This document shows positions 8,477-15,477 of a stretch of DNA of 38,308 nucleotides, one piece after another. A program made the position numbers and the translations under genes. Origin of the DNA: Thiocapsa sp. UBA6158. Lineage in GTDB: Bacteria; Pseudomonadota; Gammaproteobacteria; Chromatiales; Chromatiaceae. How positions within the stretch are numbered: position 1 is the first letter of the stretch; each line of letters opens with the position of its first letter. The stretch spans positions 1 through 38,308 of the forward strand of contig NZ_DIUM01000037.1 of assembly GCF_002423035.1 (NCBI RefSeq). The letters run 5' to 3'. The notes beneath the pieces were generated by a model. The model was not told the DNA's origin and ran no database searches. It saw only the letters and a list, made by a program, of their open reading frames with translations.

Positions 8477-8529
8477 CGCCGACGCGCTGCCGGCCACCGT
8501 GTCGACTGGGGCGCAGCGGTCCAGACTCC

Positions 8530-9435
8530 TCAGCTGCAGAAACCCTGGTAGGTCATGTTGATCGCGTATTGGCTGAGTCCATCGGTTGTCTCGATTGGAA
8601 AAATCGGCGTAGGAATCGCTGCTGGATCAGGATTGTCTGCGCCTGGCAGCTTCCAAAGCCCGTGGATCGGTAATTGTCTAGCATTGCCCAAGGTGCCATT
8701 TCTGTCCAAGTGGGTCTGAATCCAGCGATTGAAGCTGTCCAGATTGTCGGCAACGATGTGTCCGTTGACCGGGCGCTGGGTGGCCAAATCAACACCAAAA
8801 CAACACACGCATCTGCCACTGCCTGAGGGATAGGTATAGCTGTAGGTTCTGTCGCCCCTATGTCCTGCTTCGTGGGAGTCGACGACTCCCGGGCCGTGCA
8901 GGACTGCGGGATCTCCAAAAAAACTGTGCAACTGGGGGGCACCAAGTCGCACGGCGCCAAAAAATGAGCAAAACGCGCGTACTGACCTGGGACTGCGACC
9001 CAAGTTACAGCCGCGAAATTCAATGGCCCTGATCTTCTTCGAGTGCAGTCGCTCTCTCAAAGCGATCAAACGTGAGACATCATTATTGTAGATCCCGAGC
9101 TTCTGGAGCTCAGCTGGGGTCGGATCGCTGCGCTCTCGCCCCGCGATCTGATTGAGGATCTCTAGATCTGCACCGGTGGAATGGGCTCTGGCGTTGGTGA
9201 CCAGCGGAACCAATAAGCCCACCCCGTTCGGATCAGCGTGCACCACAACCACAAACTCATCATCTTCAGTGTTAGCGATGCGAGAAGCAAGGGCTTCGAA
9301 GCTTCCGACCCCCGCGATATCAGCGACTGAGGTTACCTGAATCCCCATGGGGGGCAATGTCCTAAACCGAGTAAAGTACTGTCTGACTTGGTTAGTCAGT
9401 GCCGCGTTAAGTCCCATTGTGAAGCAAATGGCCAT
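8530..9435 (-). CDS. uncharacterised protein with caspase/CHAT-like H...C dyad
   Basis: I do not recognise this 301-residue protein by family name. A hydrophobic strand EFVVVVHADPNGVGL carries H66, and a second strand IRAIEFRGCNLG carries C143. A strand ending in H followed by a strand ending in xC with small residues around it is the spacing and context of caspase-fold (CHAT/DUF4347-like) proteases, so a cysteine hydrolase is a reasonable inference. The C-terminal half contains several cysteines (SGRCVCCFG) and NLDSFNRWIQTHL. AGAGGTG precedes the ATG at 9435. It lies 51 bp downstream of the peptidoglycan-binding-like gene on the same strand, probably as a two-gene unit. Base composition is lower in GC than the core genes. 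Confidence 0.6.
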   Translation of the reverse strand: MAICFTMGLNAALTNQVRQYFTRFRTLPPMGIQVTSVADIAGVGSFEALASRIANTEDDEFVVVVHADPNGVGLLVPLVTNARAHSTGADLEILNQIAGRERSDPTPAELQKLGIYNNDVSRLIALRERLHSKKIRAIEFRGCNLGRSPRSVRAFCSFFGAVRLGAPQLHSFFGDPAVLHGPGVVDSHEAGHRGDRTYSYTYPSGSGRCVCCFGVDLATQRPVNGHIVADNLDSFNRWIQTHLDRNGTLGNARQLPIHGLWKLPGADNPDPAAIPTPIFPIETTDGLSQYAINMTYQGFCS

Positions 9436-9486
9436 AGTTTCTACACACCTCTCGATGGCCGAAGAAATTCAGAACAATACTGATTG

Positions 9487-9795
9487 CTAGCAGTAGTAGA
9501 CCTTGCCGACACCACACACGGCATTGGGATCGACGCGGTCGTAGCCATTGAGCTTGTCCAGAGTCTGCCCGCTCGGATCTACCCGGCCGTCAGGCCACTT
9601 GAAGCCAAGTTGCACTTTTTGAAACTGCTTGATAGCAGCAATGGTTTTTTTCCAGGGCAACCCATCGACCACCAAGGCAGGCTGTGGCCCGCCTTCATTG
9701 ACGGGGACCTTGTTCAACAATTGCTGCACTGTAATCGCATCAGGTTTTCGATTGACCCCACCCTCGCCCACTGATGCCGAGATCTGTTTGGCCAA
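9487..9795 (-). CDS. peptidoglycan-binding-like domain protein
   Basis: This small protein of about 102 residues is a single PG-binding-1-like module: SVGEGGVNRKPDAITVQQLL, then VDGLPWKKTIAAIKQFQ, then WPDGRVDPSGQTLDKLN. The pattern DGRVDPxGxTLxxLN is typical of modules found beside phage-like and contractile-injection cargo as well as cell-wall enzymes. CCTCC at 9803-9807 is a strong ribosome site on the minus strand. It sits only one base from the GTG at 9801 but seven bases from the TTG at 9795, so TTG is the better start. There is no signal peptide. It probably works with the caspase-like product of the next gene; function is unknown. Confidence 0.72.
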   Translation of the reverse strand: MAKQISASVGEGGVNRKPDAITVQQLLNKVPVNEGGPQPALVVDGLPWKKTIAAIKQFQKVQLGFKWPDGRVDPSGQTLDKLNGYDRVDPNAVCGVGKVYYC

Positions 9796-9988
9796 AATCA
9801 CACCTCCTGAAAAGAAACGGCACAGACCTTATCGCACCTTTGCGATGTGGTGTGCACATTTTTCTAACGGTGAATATTGCAGTACCACGCAATTTTTTTT
9901 CGCTCGAGTTTTCCCCAACTAAACTTCAAGACATTCCGTAAGTCTGAATAGACTCACACCAAAGACCCGGACGTGCAGTTTTCCTGCG

Positions 9989-10070
9989 GGGAAAATGGGG
10001 ACAGACCAGTCGGGTAGCAGGGTGACCTTACGGTCACCCTGCTACCCGACGAGCCTGGTCCCTTTTCCAC
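9989..10070. repeat. palindromic MITE-like hairpin with RAYT-like outer ends
   Basis: GTCGGGTAGCAGGGTGACC (10009-10027) and its exact reverse complement (10032-10050) form a perfect 19-bp stem with a TTAC loop. The flanks continue the symmetry imperfectly: GGGAAAATGGGGACAGACCA on the left against GAGCCTGGTCCCTTTTCC on the right. The right flank resembles the RAYT right end TGAGCCTGGCCCCTTTTCC at 11916. It could also terminate the minus-strand TA operon upstream, although no U-tract is adjacent. A 35-codon open frame on the minus strand (start 10142, beginning MPKKPGKTNPGRPQPEAAQL) runs into the palindrome and may be a truncated gene. Confidence 0.8.
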
Positions 10071-10213
10071 TCGATCGCCTTCAGTTGGGCGGCTTCGGGT
10101 TGTGGTCGGCCGGGATTGGTCTTGCCGGGTTTCTTCGGCATGCGGGATTCCAGTTCGAAGCAGGCACCGCTTAGGCCTGTGCCGCAGCAACCGTTGCAAC
10201 CAGCCGGCGCGTC

Positions 10214-10567
10214 CTACGCCGCTTTCAGCACGATCTCCATGCGCACCTCGTCATAAGGAAACACCAGTTTGCCGTCATCGGTCTTGTCGAGCACACCACA
10301 GGCCACGAGTGCCTGAGCATCGGTATGCACGCCTTTGACATCGCGCCCGACGCGCCGCGCGAGTTCTCGCACCCCGAGCGGTCCGGCCCCCGTCATCACT
10401 TTGAGAATCCCCCAACGGTTGCCTGTCAACGTCGCCCAGAGATCCTCGTGGCTCGGAAACGTGATGAAACAGCCTTGCGGTTCGCCGTGAAAAGCACCTT
10501 TGGTCCGCCGCTTGGTGGCTTCGATGTCGGCGACTTCGATCGTCACAGTGGTCATGAGGTGCCTCAC
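10214..10567 (-). CDS. HVO_A0114-family putative DNA-binding antitoxin
   Basis: A 117-residue winged-helix protein. The segment LWATLTGNRWGILKVMTGAG, followed by GVRELARRVGRDVKGVHTDA, is a MarR/ArsR-like helix-turn-helix, and LVACGVLDKTDDGKLVFPYD is the wing. HVO_A0114-type proteins are usually encoded directly after a DUF6516 gene, as here, with a four-base ATGA overlap at 10564-10567. Together they form a probable type II toxin-antitoxin pair in toxin-first order. The protein probably represses its own operon, but no operator was identified. Confidence 0.85.
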   Translation of the reverse strand: MRHLMTTVTIEVADIEATKRRTKGAFHGEPQGCFITFPSHEDLWATLTGNRWGILKVMTGAGPLGVRELARRVGRDVKGVHTDAQALVACGVLDKTDDGKLVFPYDEVRMEIVLKAA

Positions 10568-10839
10568 AGTCGGGCGACATCGGCCCAGAAATCATCGACC
10601 AATTGATCGAGTGTCGTGAAGGCATAAGAGACTTCACGAGCGCCCACGTGCTTGTGGTCTCCCTTGCCGCTCTCGTTGTCGTAGCGCAGTACACAGACCT
10701 CATCGATCACTAAGGCCAAACGGTACTTGAAGGAATGTCGACTGCCGGGCGCGGGTTCGGGGAGCTGCCAGATCACAATATCTGCAAAGCGGTTGTCGCT
10801 CAGCTTGACGCGCGACCTCAGGAGCAGGGCAGCTTGCAT
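10564..10839 (-). CDS. DUF6516-family toxin component
   Basis: The 91-residue product fits DUF6516: LSDNRFADIVIWQLPEP, then SFKYRLALVIDEVCVLRYDN, then GKGDHKHVGAREVSYAF. The RYDNESGKGDHKH segment is the family hallmark. It precedes and overlaps the HVO_A0114-like antitoxin gene. The biochemical activity of DUF6516 proteins is not established to my knowledge, and the toxin label rests on the genetic arrangement. No clear ribosome site is visible. Confidence 0.85.
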   Translation of the reverse strand: MQAALLLRSRVKLSDNRFADIVIWQLPEPAPGSRHSFKYRLALVIDEVCVLRYDNESGKGDHKHVGAREVSYAFTTLDQLVDDFWADVARL

Positions 10840-10934
10840 GTTGTAACGATGACAACAACCTTCGGCGTTGTCAACGTTGATGACAGCAAAAACCTTATCA
10901 CCGCTCTCGGCCGTCTGTCAGTGTCGGCAATGTG

Positions 10935-11008
10935 CGTTTATGCAAAGCTCGCGATTATGCAAAGCGGGCCTTGGCAGGACTCACTGACCGCCGTCGGCAG
11001 GCGGTCAG
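10935..11008. repeat. 17-bp tandem repeat followed by a GC-rich hairpin
   Basis: Two adjacent 17-base units, GCGTTTATGCAAAGCTC (10935-10951) and GCGATTATGCAAAGCGG (10952-10968), share TTATGCAAAGC with a period of 17. They are followed at 10984-11008 by CTGACCGCC, a seven-base loop and GGCGGTCAG, a perfect 9-bp stem. Such paired sites can be protein-binding repeats (recombinase or regulator). No gene is clear in 10840-11031. Confidence 0.55.
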
Positions 11009-11031
11009 AGTTCGCTGGGAGCTTCTCATAA

Positions 11032-11130
11032 TCACAGGGTCTTCAGGAACTCGATCAGGCTGTCGGGTGCCCGGTAACGATGGAGCACCGTGTCCGGCTC
11101 ATGGAGCTTGGCCGGCGCTTGCTCTTTCAT
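11032..11130 (-). other. possible 32-codon gene remnant
   Basis: The minus strand from the ATG at 11130 reads MKEQAPAKLHEPDTVLHRYR, then APDSLIEFLKTL and a stop. The composition is protein-like rather than random, and it abuts the left end of the RAYT element at 11134, so it may be the tail or head of a gene cut by that insertion. I cannot name its family. It could also be chance. Confidence 0.25.
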
Positions 11131-11133
11131 TGC

Positions 11134-11934
11134 GAAAAGGGGCCAGGGTCAGTTTATTCACAACGGCAACTCGCCCTGCCCCGCAGCGTCGGCTGATGGC
11201 GGCTCGTCCTGCTTGCGCGGCCTGCCCCGCTTACGCAATTCCCGGCGCTGGCCGGTCCATCGCTTCGATCTCCCGATAGAAGCGATCATTGCCGACGGGC
11301 TGGTCTTGGTTGAGTGCCAGCCGCAGATCGCCGAGCGGTTGGTCGTCGAGCGCGATGCGGAACAGCTCCCGATAGGCTGCACGGCGCGTTTCCTCGTCAT
11401 CGCCGAGTCCGAGGTAGAGCGCGTGCGGTGTCAGCAGTGCGCCCGGCTCGCCGAGCGCGTTGGCCCGGTAGCTGGACCAGCGGTAAAGGGCGGGGTCCGC
11501 CACCATGCCGGCGCGCACAGGATTCAGCTCGACGTAACGGTGGCACGCCAGCAGGTAGGTCTCGGCCTGAACCAGCGAGGATTTGTAGCGGCCGTCCCAG
11601 AGGGTGCCGGTCCGCCCATAGGTGTGGTTGACGGACTGCACGTACCGGCGACCGACCGAGATCAGCACCTGCGGCACGCGCTCGGCCTCTTCCGGCGTCA
11701 GCAGCAGATAGACATGGTTGGTCATCAGCACGTCGGCGTGCAGCCGACAGCGCTCGCGCACCAGTGCCTCGTGCAGCCACCCGAGGTCAGCACGGCGGTC
11801 TTGGTCGTCGAATAAGCACGCCGCGCGGTTGTGGCCGCGCTGCACGATGTGCAGCGGCAAGCCGTCGATATGGATGCGTGTGCGGCGGGGCATGGGGCAC
11901 AAGCATAGCAGAATTTGAGCCTGGCCCCTTTTCC
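11134..11934 (-). mobile_element. RAYT element with imperfect terminal inverted repeats, copy 2
   Basis: The left end GAAAAGGGGCCAGGGTCA (11134-11151) and right end TGAGCCTGGCCCCTTTTCC (11916-11934) are inverted copies of each other with one internal mismatch. They enclose the RAYT gene with short margins. The same right end occurs beside RAYT copy 3 at 13119-13137, where different DNA (an IS110 gene) follows. This defines the element boundary. Total length is about 0.8 kb. Confidence 0.75.
11158..11902 (-). pseudogene. REP-associated tyrosine transposase (RAYT), frameshifted and HUH-mutated
   Basis: The frame from the ATG near 11902 encodes PRRTRIHIDGLPLHIVQRGH, then DVLMTNHVYLLLTPEEAERV, then GRTGTLWDGRYKSSL and RYVELNPVRAGMV, a near-complete RAYT. 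Two lesions are visible. The HUH motif is HVY where copies 1 and 3 have HVH, so the second metal-binding histidine is tyrosine. An extra C/G pair near 11257 shifts the frame after REIEAM; deleting one base restores TGQRRELRKRGRPRKQDEPP to a stop at 11158, the expected RAYT tail. As read, the protein stops at 11231. The enzyme is therefore probably inactive despite being the longest copy. Confidence 0.8.
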
Positions 11935-12576
11935 CCGCGTCTGCGCGTGAACGCGGTGCTCCACGACCTGCCGGTGGCCGTGCCGGGACGCGCCGGACGA
12001 CCCCGCAAGTACGGGGAACGTCTGGGCAGTGTCAAGGCAATGCAGACCGCGCTGCGGGCCACCGCACGGACCTATTCGCTCAACCTCTACGGTCGGGTGC
12101 GCGACGTGGTGGCTGCCGAACAGGTGGTGATGCTCAAGACCCTGCGCTGCCAAGTGCGCGTGGTCTGGGTCTACCGGCGCACCCAATGGATCGCGCTGGT
12201 GACCACCGACCTGACCCTGTCCGTTGCGCAAATTATTGAAATCTATGGCGCTCGCTGGAAAATCGAAGCCGGATTCAGAGAAATCAAGCAGGAGATCGGC
12301 AGTGCCCAGACGCAGACCCGCAATCCCGATGCGGTCACCAACCATCTGCATTTCTGCATGGTGGCCACCACCATCACCTGGATCTACGGGGCCAGCTTGG
12401 AGCAGGCCCCCGCGCGGCGATACGCCGCTGCGCGTCGGACCGAATATGCCTTCGCCGATGTGCGCCGAGCACTCGCCCATGATCTCGCCGACGTGGGTTT
12501 CGGGGTCGATTGCGACGATCCCGGCCACGGCACCCGAAATTCCCTCATCGCTACAGTCATGGGGCTGGTCGCCTGA
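11935..12576 (+). pseudogene. IS4-family transposase, 5'-truncated remnant
   Basis: From the RAYT right boundary the plus strand reads RLRVNAVLHDLPVAVPGRAG, then LRCQVRVVWVYRRTQWIALV, then YGARWKIEAGFREIK and a stop at 12576. The last motif fits the IS4 signature Y-(2)-R-(3)-E-(6)-K exactly, with E the final catalytic acid of the DDE triad. The first half of the transposase, including the first aspartates, is missing and its place is taken by the RAYT element. The open frame continues upstream only as the antisense of the RAYT gene. Confidence 0.82.
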
Positions 12577-12786
12577 GGAAAACGAGAAACTTCAGCAACT
12601 ATGACATTGATGCCATCTTCGACGACTTAGTGGCGAAGCAGGCCAAGCATCCCGAACGCATCGTTTCATTTCCGTCGCGCAAGCCAAGGGGGAGCGTAGT
12701 TGTTCCGCACCAAGGCGCTCCAGCCTCCGCTTCTCCGACGCAGCGCCACGGCTGATCTCCTCGGCAGAGGGAAGTACGGGTCAGGC
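12577..12786 (+). other. intergenic segment with a possible gene fragment
   Basis: In one plus-strand frame, 12598-12690 reads NYDIDAIFDDLVAKQAKHPE, then RIVSFPSRKPRGS, which looks like real protein but has no start codon and no recognisable family. It may be debris of a gene disrupted when the IS4 and RAYT elements accumulated. Nothing else is supportable here. Confidence 0.3.
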
Positions 12787-12817
12787 GGGGTCTTGGCAAG
12801 AGTCAAGACCCGACCCC
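12787..12817. repeat. REP-like hairpin repeat, copy A
   Basis: GGGGTCTTGGCAAGAGTCAA followed by GACCCGACCCC forms a GGGTCTTG/CAAGACCC stem around an eight-base loop. It is identical over about 29 bases to the copy at 13292-13320. It sits at the broken edge of RAYT copy 3, as expected for REP sequences acted on by RAYTs. Confidence 0.75.
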
Positions 12818-12859
12818 GAACCCGCAGCAGCGGATTCTCTCAACCCGTTCGAACCCGTT

Positions 12860-13137
12860 CAGCTCCTGCGGCACGCGCCCGGCCTCTTCCGGCGTCAGCA
12901 GCAGATGGACATGGTTGGTCGTCAGCACGTCAGCGTGCAGCCGGCAGCGCTCGCGCGCCAGCGCCAGCGCCTCGTGCAGCCAACCGAGGTAGGCACGCCG
13001 GTCTTGGTCGTCGCAGAAGCACGCCGCGCGGTTGTGGCCGCGCTGCACGATGTGCAGCAGCAAGCCGTCGATATGGATGCGTGTGCGGCGGAGCATGGGG
13101 CGCAAGCATAGCAGAATTTGAGCCTGGCCCCTTTTCC
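12860..13137 (-). pseudogene. RAYT copy 3, N-terminal fragment inserted in an IS110 gene
   Basis: The minus strand from about 13095 reads RRTRIHIDGLLLHIVQRGHN, then DVLTTNHVHLLLTPEEAGRV, ending in unrelated residues after PQEL. It keeps an intact HUH motif but lacks the tyrosine-bearing second half. Its right end TGAGCCTGGCCCCTTTTCC (13119-13137) is identical to that of copy 2 and abuts codon 21 of an IS110 transposase. The left part was lost near 12860, next to a REP-like hairpin. Confidence 0.75.
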
Positions 13138-13202
13138 GCTTCGTCCAAAAGGGCCACGACGCTATTATTGGAATGCAGATCGATTCCGCCGTAGAGTTTC
13201 AT
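13138..13202 (-). pseudogene. IS110-family transposase, N-terminal fragment
   Basis: Twenty-one codons starting at the ATG at 13202 read MKLYGGIDLHSNNSVVALLD, the conserved start of IS110/IS1111 DEDD transposases, in which the D of GIDLH is catalytic. AGGAGGAGTCGACG precedes the ATG, so the original ribosome site is intact. The gene is cut by the terminus of RAYT copy 3, and the rest of the transposase is not found nearby. Confidence 0.78.
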
Positions 13203-13291
13203 CGTCGACTCCTCCTGCCGGGTCTCCAGCTCAGGTGTTCTCTTCTACCTTATCTGTAGGCCCGCGGGCGGGGTCGGCTAGATGCTTATCA

Positions 13292-13320
13292 GGTCTTGGC
13301 AAGAGTCAAGACCCGACCCC
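13292..13320. repeat. REP-like hairpin repeat, copy B
   Basis: GGTCTTGGCAAGAGTCAAGA followed by CCCGACCCC matches 12789-12817 base for base and shares its right arm with the larger hairpin at 8431-8476. It lies downstream of the gene ending at 13391 on the minus strand. Confidence 0.75.
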
Positions 13321-13390
13321 GACCCCCGCGCGACGGTTTGCCCGCGACAGATCGAGCTGCTTTTCTAGGTAGAAAATGACGGCGGCCGTA

Positions 13391-13759
13391 TCAGTCAAGA
13401 TTGAACCTGTCAGCCATTGTAAATGAATCACACTTTGCTTTGTTTTCAGCAAGCACGACGGACCCGAACGGACGGCCTTCGAATTTCTTGATGCGCTCCA
13501 ATTCGGCGACGGCGAAGCTCTTGTAATCATCCATGAAATGGGTCGGCACATAGGTTTTGATGGCGGCTTTCACGTTCTCGGGCATTTCTCCTTGCATGTA
13601 AACGTAATAGGCTGCGCAGGCACCGGCTGCCTGGGTGAATTCCCAGTCGCTATTATAGGCGTTTCTTTCACCAAAATTAATCGTTACATCGCCGGCGCTA
13701 ATCGTGCCGGTCGTGCCTGCCGCGAGTACAAGTGCGAGAGCAAGACGAGTTTTCTTCAT
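13391..13759 (-). CDS. small secreted protein of unknown function
   Basis: The 122-residue product starts MKKTRLALALVLAAGTTGTI and ends its signal sequence at about SAG, giving a mature periplasmic or outer-surface protein of about 100 residues. Two cysteines in the mature part (near residues 48 and 110) could form a disulfide. The sequence has a helix-rich middle (MPENVKAAIKTYVPTHFMDD). I do not recognise a family. It stands alone on the minus strand, and base composition is lower in GC than the core genes. The signal peptide and ordinary codon use make it a likely real gene. Confidence 0.7.
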   Translation of the reverse strand: MKKTRLALALVLAAGTTGTISAGDVTINFGERNAYNSDWEFTQAAGACAAYYVYMQGEMPENVKAAIKTYVPTHFMDDYKSFAVAELERIKKFEGRPFGSVVLAENKAKCDSFTMADRFNLD

Positions 13760-14173
13760 AGTTTCCGTCTACCACAAGCTAAGCGTCCAGACCCCCTACT
13801 GGGGATCACAACAAGGGCAGATACTATACTCAACAAGCGCGAGTTTTCCCGCCCTTTCAATCGCCGACCATCGCGACCTCGCGGTCAACAATAAGCGCAT
13901 CTCTCCACGATGCAGCTACGCACTACGACGAAACTGCCGCAGGCGATCAAAAAACGCCTCCGGGCTCTCCACTTAACCGAGGCAAAGCGCACTGTGATAC
14001 GCTGTCTTAGGTCGCGGCCGCACCACCTGCAGAGTCATTCTGGCACGCGACGTTCAGCTTTTTCCGTCACGGCCAGGTTCCTGCGAGCGCTTGGTTTTCT
14101 TCGTCATTTGGCTTGTAAAACCTAATGATGGAGATAAGCCGCACCGTGAAGCGGCGCCGGCTTCACCGACCGT
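13760..14173. other. intergenic region, no gene seen
   Basis: About 410 bases with only short overlapping open frames of arginine/serine-rich composition on the plus strand, which I regard as noise. No clear hairpin or repeat was found. Confidence 0.4.
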
Positions 14174-14674
14174 TTAGCTGCCATGACGAAGCTGCCTTAA
14201 AACATTTTTGCAGACATGTGACGATGGCGTTTCATAGCGCATAAGGCAAGTTGGTAAATCGCAAGACTCTTTCGGAAATTGCGATGCTGGTTGGTAGCAA
14301 TCGTCGATACCAAATAAATGAAGCGTTTCATGGAGCTGAACCAATAACCGGCGTGAAGCAGGGGCGAATTCAATCGCTATTGTCTCGCTCAAACAGCAAC
14401 CCCATTCAGCGATACCGGTAAGCTTTTTACAATAGGCTTTATACTTTTGCTGATCTGGAACAGACAGCAGTAGTCGCGTATTAGACGTGTCATGTAGTAG
14501 TGGAAAGAGATGGTCCATTAGATCAGAAGCACCATCCCATGCACATAGTAGTGCCGTGAATTCGGGATCCATTTCTTCGACGCAAACTTCACTCGCTCGG
14601 CCCGCTTGATTGAGCAAAGAATTGAGATGGTCCTGAAACTCCGGATGCGGATTTCCATAGGCTATGATGTTCAT
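14174..14674 (-). CDS. archaemetzincin-like zinc metalloprotease
   Basis: The 166-residue product carries H115-E116-T-L-H119-L-F-G122-I-D-D125-C126, followed by C138-D-L-P-T-C143-L-M145. This matches the archaemetzincin (M54) signature HExxHxxGx3C plus Cx4CxM, but with about twelve residues inserted between the first cysteine and the second pair and with aspartate as the third metal ligand. Only one further cysteine (C155) follows, so the usual second CxxC is incomplete. The start at 14674 is preferred: the frame extends upstream to 14797, but that part lies in a dispersed repeat. There is no signal peptide. The gene is AT-rich and shares strand and composition with two small upstream genes. 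Confidence 0.7.
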   Translation of the reverse strand: MNIIAYGNPHPEFQDHLNSLLNQAGRASEVCVEEMDPEFTALLCAWDGASDLMDHLFPLLHDTSNTRLLLSVPDQQKYKAYCKKLTGIAEWGCCLSETIAIEFAPASRRLLVQLHETLHLFGIDDCYQPASQFPKESCDLPTCLMRYETPSSHVCKNVLRQLRHGS

Positions 14675-14725
14675 TTGAAGGCTCAACGTGTACTGAACCG
14701 CGGATTGGGGTCCGGGATTGGGGTT

Positions 14726-14788
14726 GGGTCTTTCCTTTTGCTTGTAAGGACAGAAGAAACAACGCCGAAACCCAGGAGCCGACGCATC
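14726..14788. repeat. 63-bp dispersed repeat, copy 1
   Basis: This starts GGGTCTTTCCTTTTG, contains GTAAGGACAG and AACAACGCCGAAACCCAG, and ends near GACGCATC. It matches 17225-17287 at about 57 of 63 positions in the same orientation. It lies just upstream of the metalloprotease start, and the two copies enclose the small-gene cassette and the IS66 gene. Confidence 0.8.
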
Positions 14789-14946
14789 AATCGCCATCGC
14801 TGCCGCTTGGATCTGGCTCGCCTAATGTCAACACTGCCTAGAACAAGAGCGCCTGCTGTTGATCGAATGCCGCTGTGGATCAATTGAACCAGATCCCTTA
14901 AACTTGGTGTATCTAGATGGGAGCATATTATGAATGCGGTTTCTTC

Positions 14947-15084
14947 TCATAACCTTCCATTTTTCTTTCGACACTCGTATTCATGGCGCCGCGCACTTCT
15001 AAGCCGCTCTCTCCTGGATATTCCGGGTCGTAGAATAACGAGCAATATAATTGCAACGATGGCGAAAAAAATCAACCGCTCCAT
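14947..15084 (-). CDS. small single-pass membrane protein
   Basis: A 45-codon frame reads MERLIFFAIVAIILLVILRP, then a basic tail with RRERLRSARRHEYECRKK. One strongly hydrophobic N-terminal segment followed by a positively charged tail predicts a single transmembrane helix with the tail in the cytoplasm. GAGAG at about 15099-15103 on the minus strand is a plausible ribosome site. It lies between the acidic 80-residue gene and the archaemetzincin-like gene on the same strand, so the three may be one operon. I cannot assign a family. It is supported only by composition and context. Confidence 0.45.
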   Translation of the reverse strand: MERLIFFAIVAIILLVILRPGISRRERLRSARRHEYECRKKNGRL

Positions 15085-15180
15085 TGTTTTGATCTCTCAG
15101 TGAGCTTTAGGTTTCGGTTTCGCAGAAGGTCTACTGATCACGGAAATCCTTTTAGCCCAAGGCATCCGCAAAAAAACCAC

Positions 15181-15423
15181 TCAATAATCGTAACCTTCTT
15201 CCCAGCCTTCATGCTCCGCATACGCGCTTTCTATTTCATCTTCGACACCTGAAAAGTTATGGATGGATCCAGTGTCATCGTGCTCGAAATTTTCGCTCCC
15301 CCTATAGTTATAGCCAGACCGATTGCCGACCACACGATGCTCACTCAAAGGTTCAAGCTTTTCCTTCTCTTCTAATTTATCAGCTTCCTCTTGAAAATGC
15401 TCGATGATCTCTTCGTCTTTCAT
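15181..15423 (-). CDS. small acidic hypothetical protein
   Basis: The 80-residue product is very acidic (MKDEEIIEHFQEEADKLEEK at the start, EHEGWEEGYDY at the end), with a predicted N-terminal charged helix and a disordered, glycine-rich remainder. I do not recognise a family. No strong Shine-Dalgarno sequence is visible. It is the first gene of an AT-rich minus-strand group that continues with a small membrane protein and a metalloprotease. It could be an inhibitor or regulator of that protease, which is only a suggestion from position and charge. Confidence 0.5.
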   Translation of the reverse strand: MKDEEIIEHFQEEADKLEEKEKLEPLSEHRVVGNRSGYNYRGSENFEHDDTGSIHNFSGVEDEIESAYAEHEGWEEGYDY

Positions 15424-15477
15424 TGGAGTAGTCCTGACTTAAAGGTTTATTTGTAACTGTTCAGGTAATCAGCTGCC

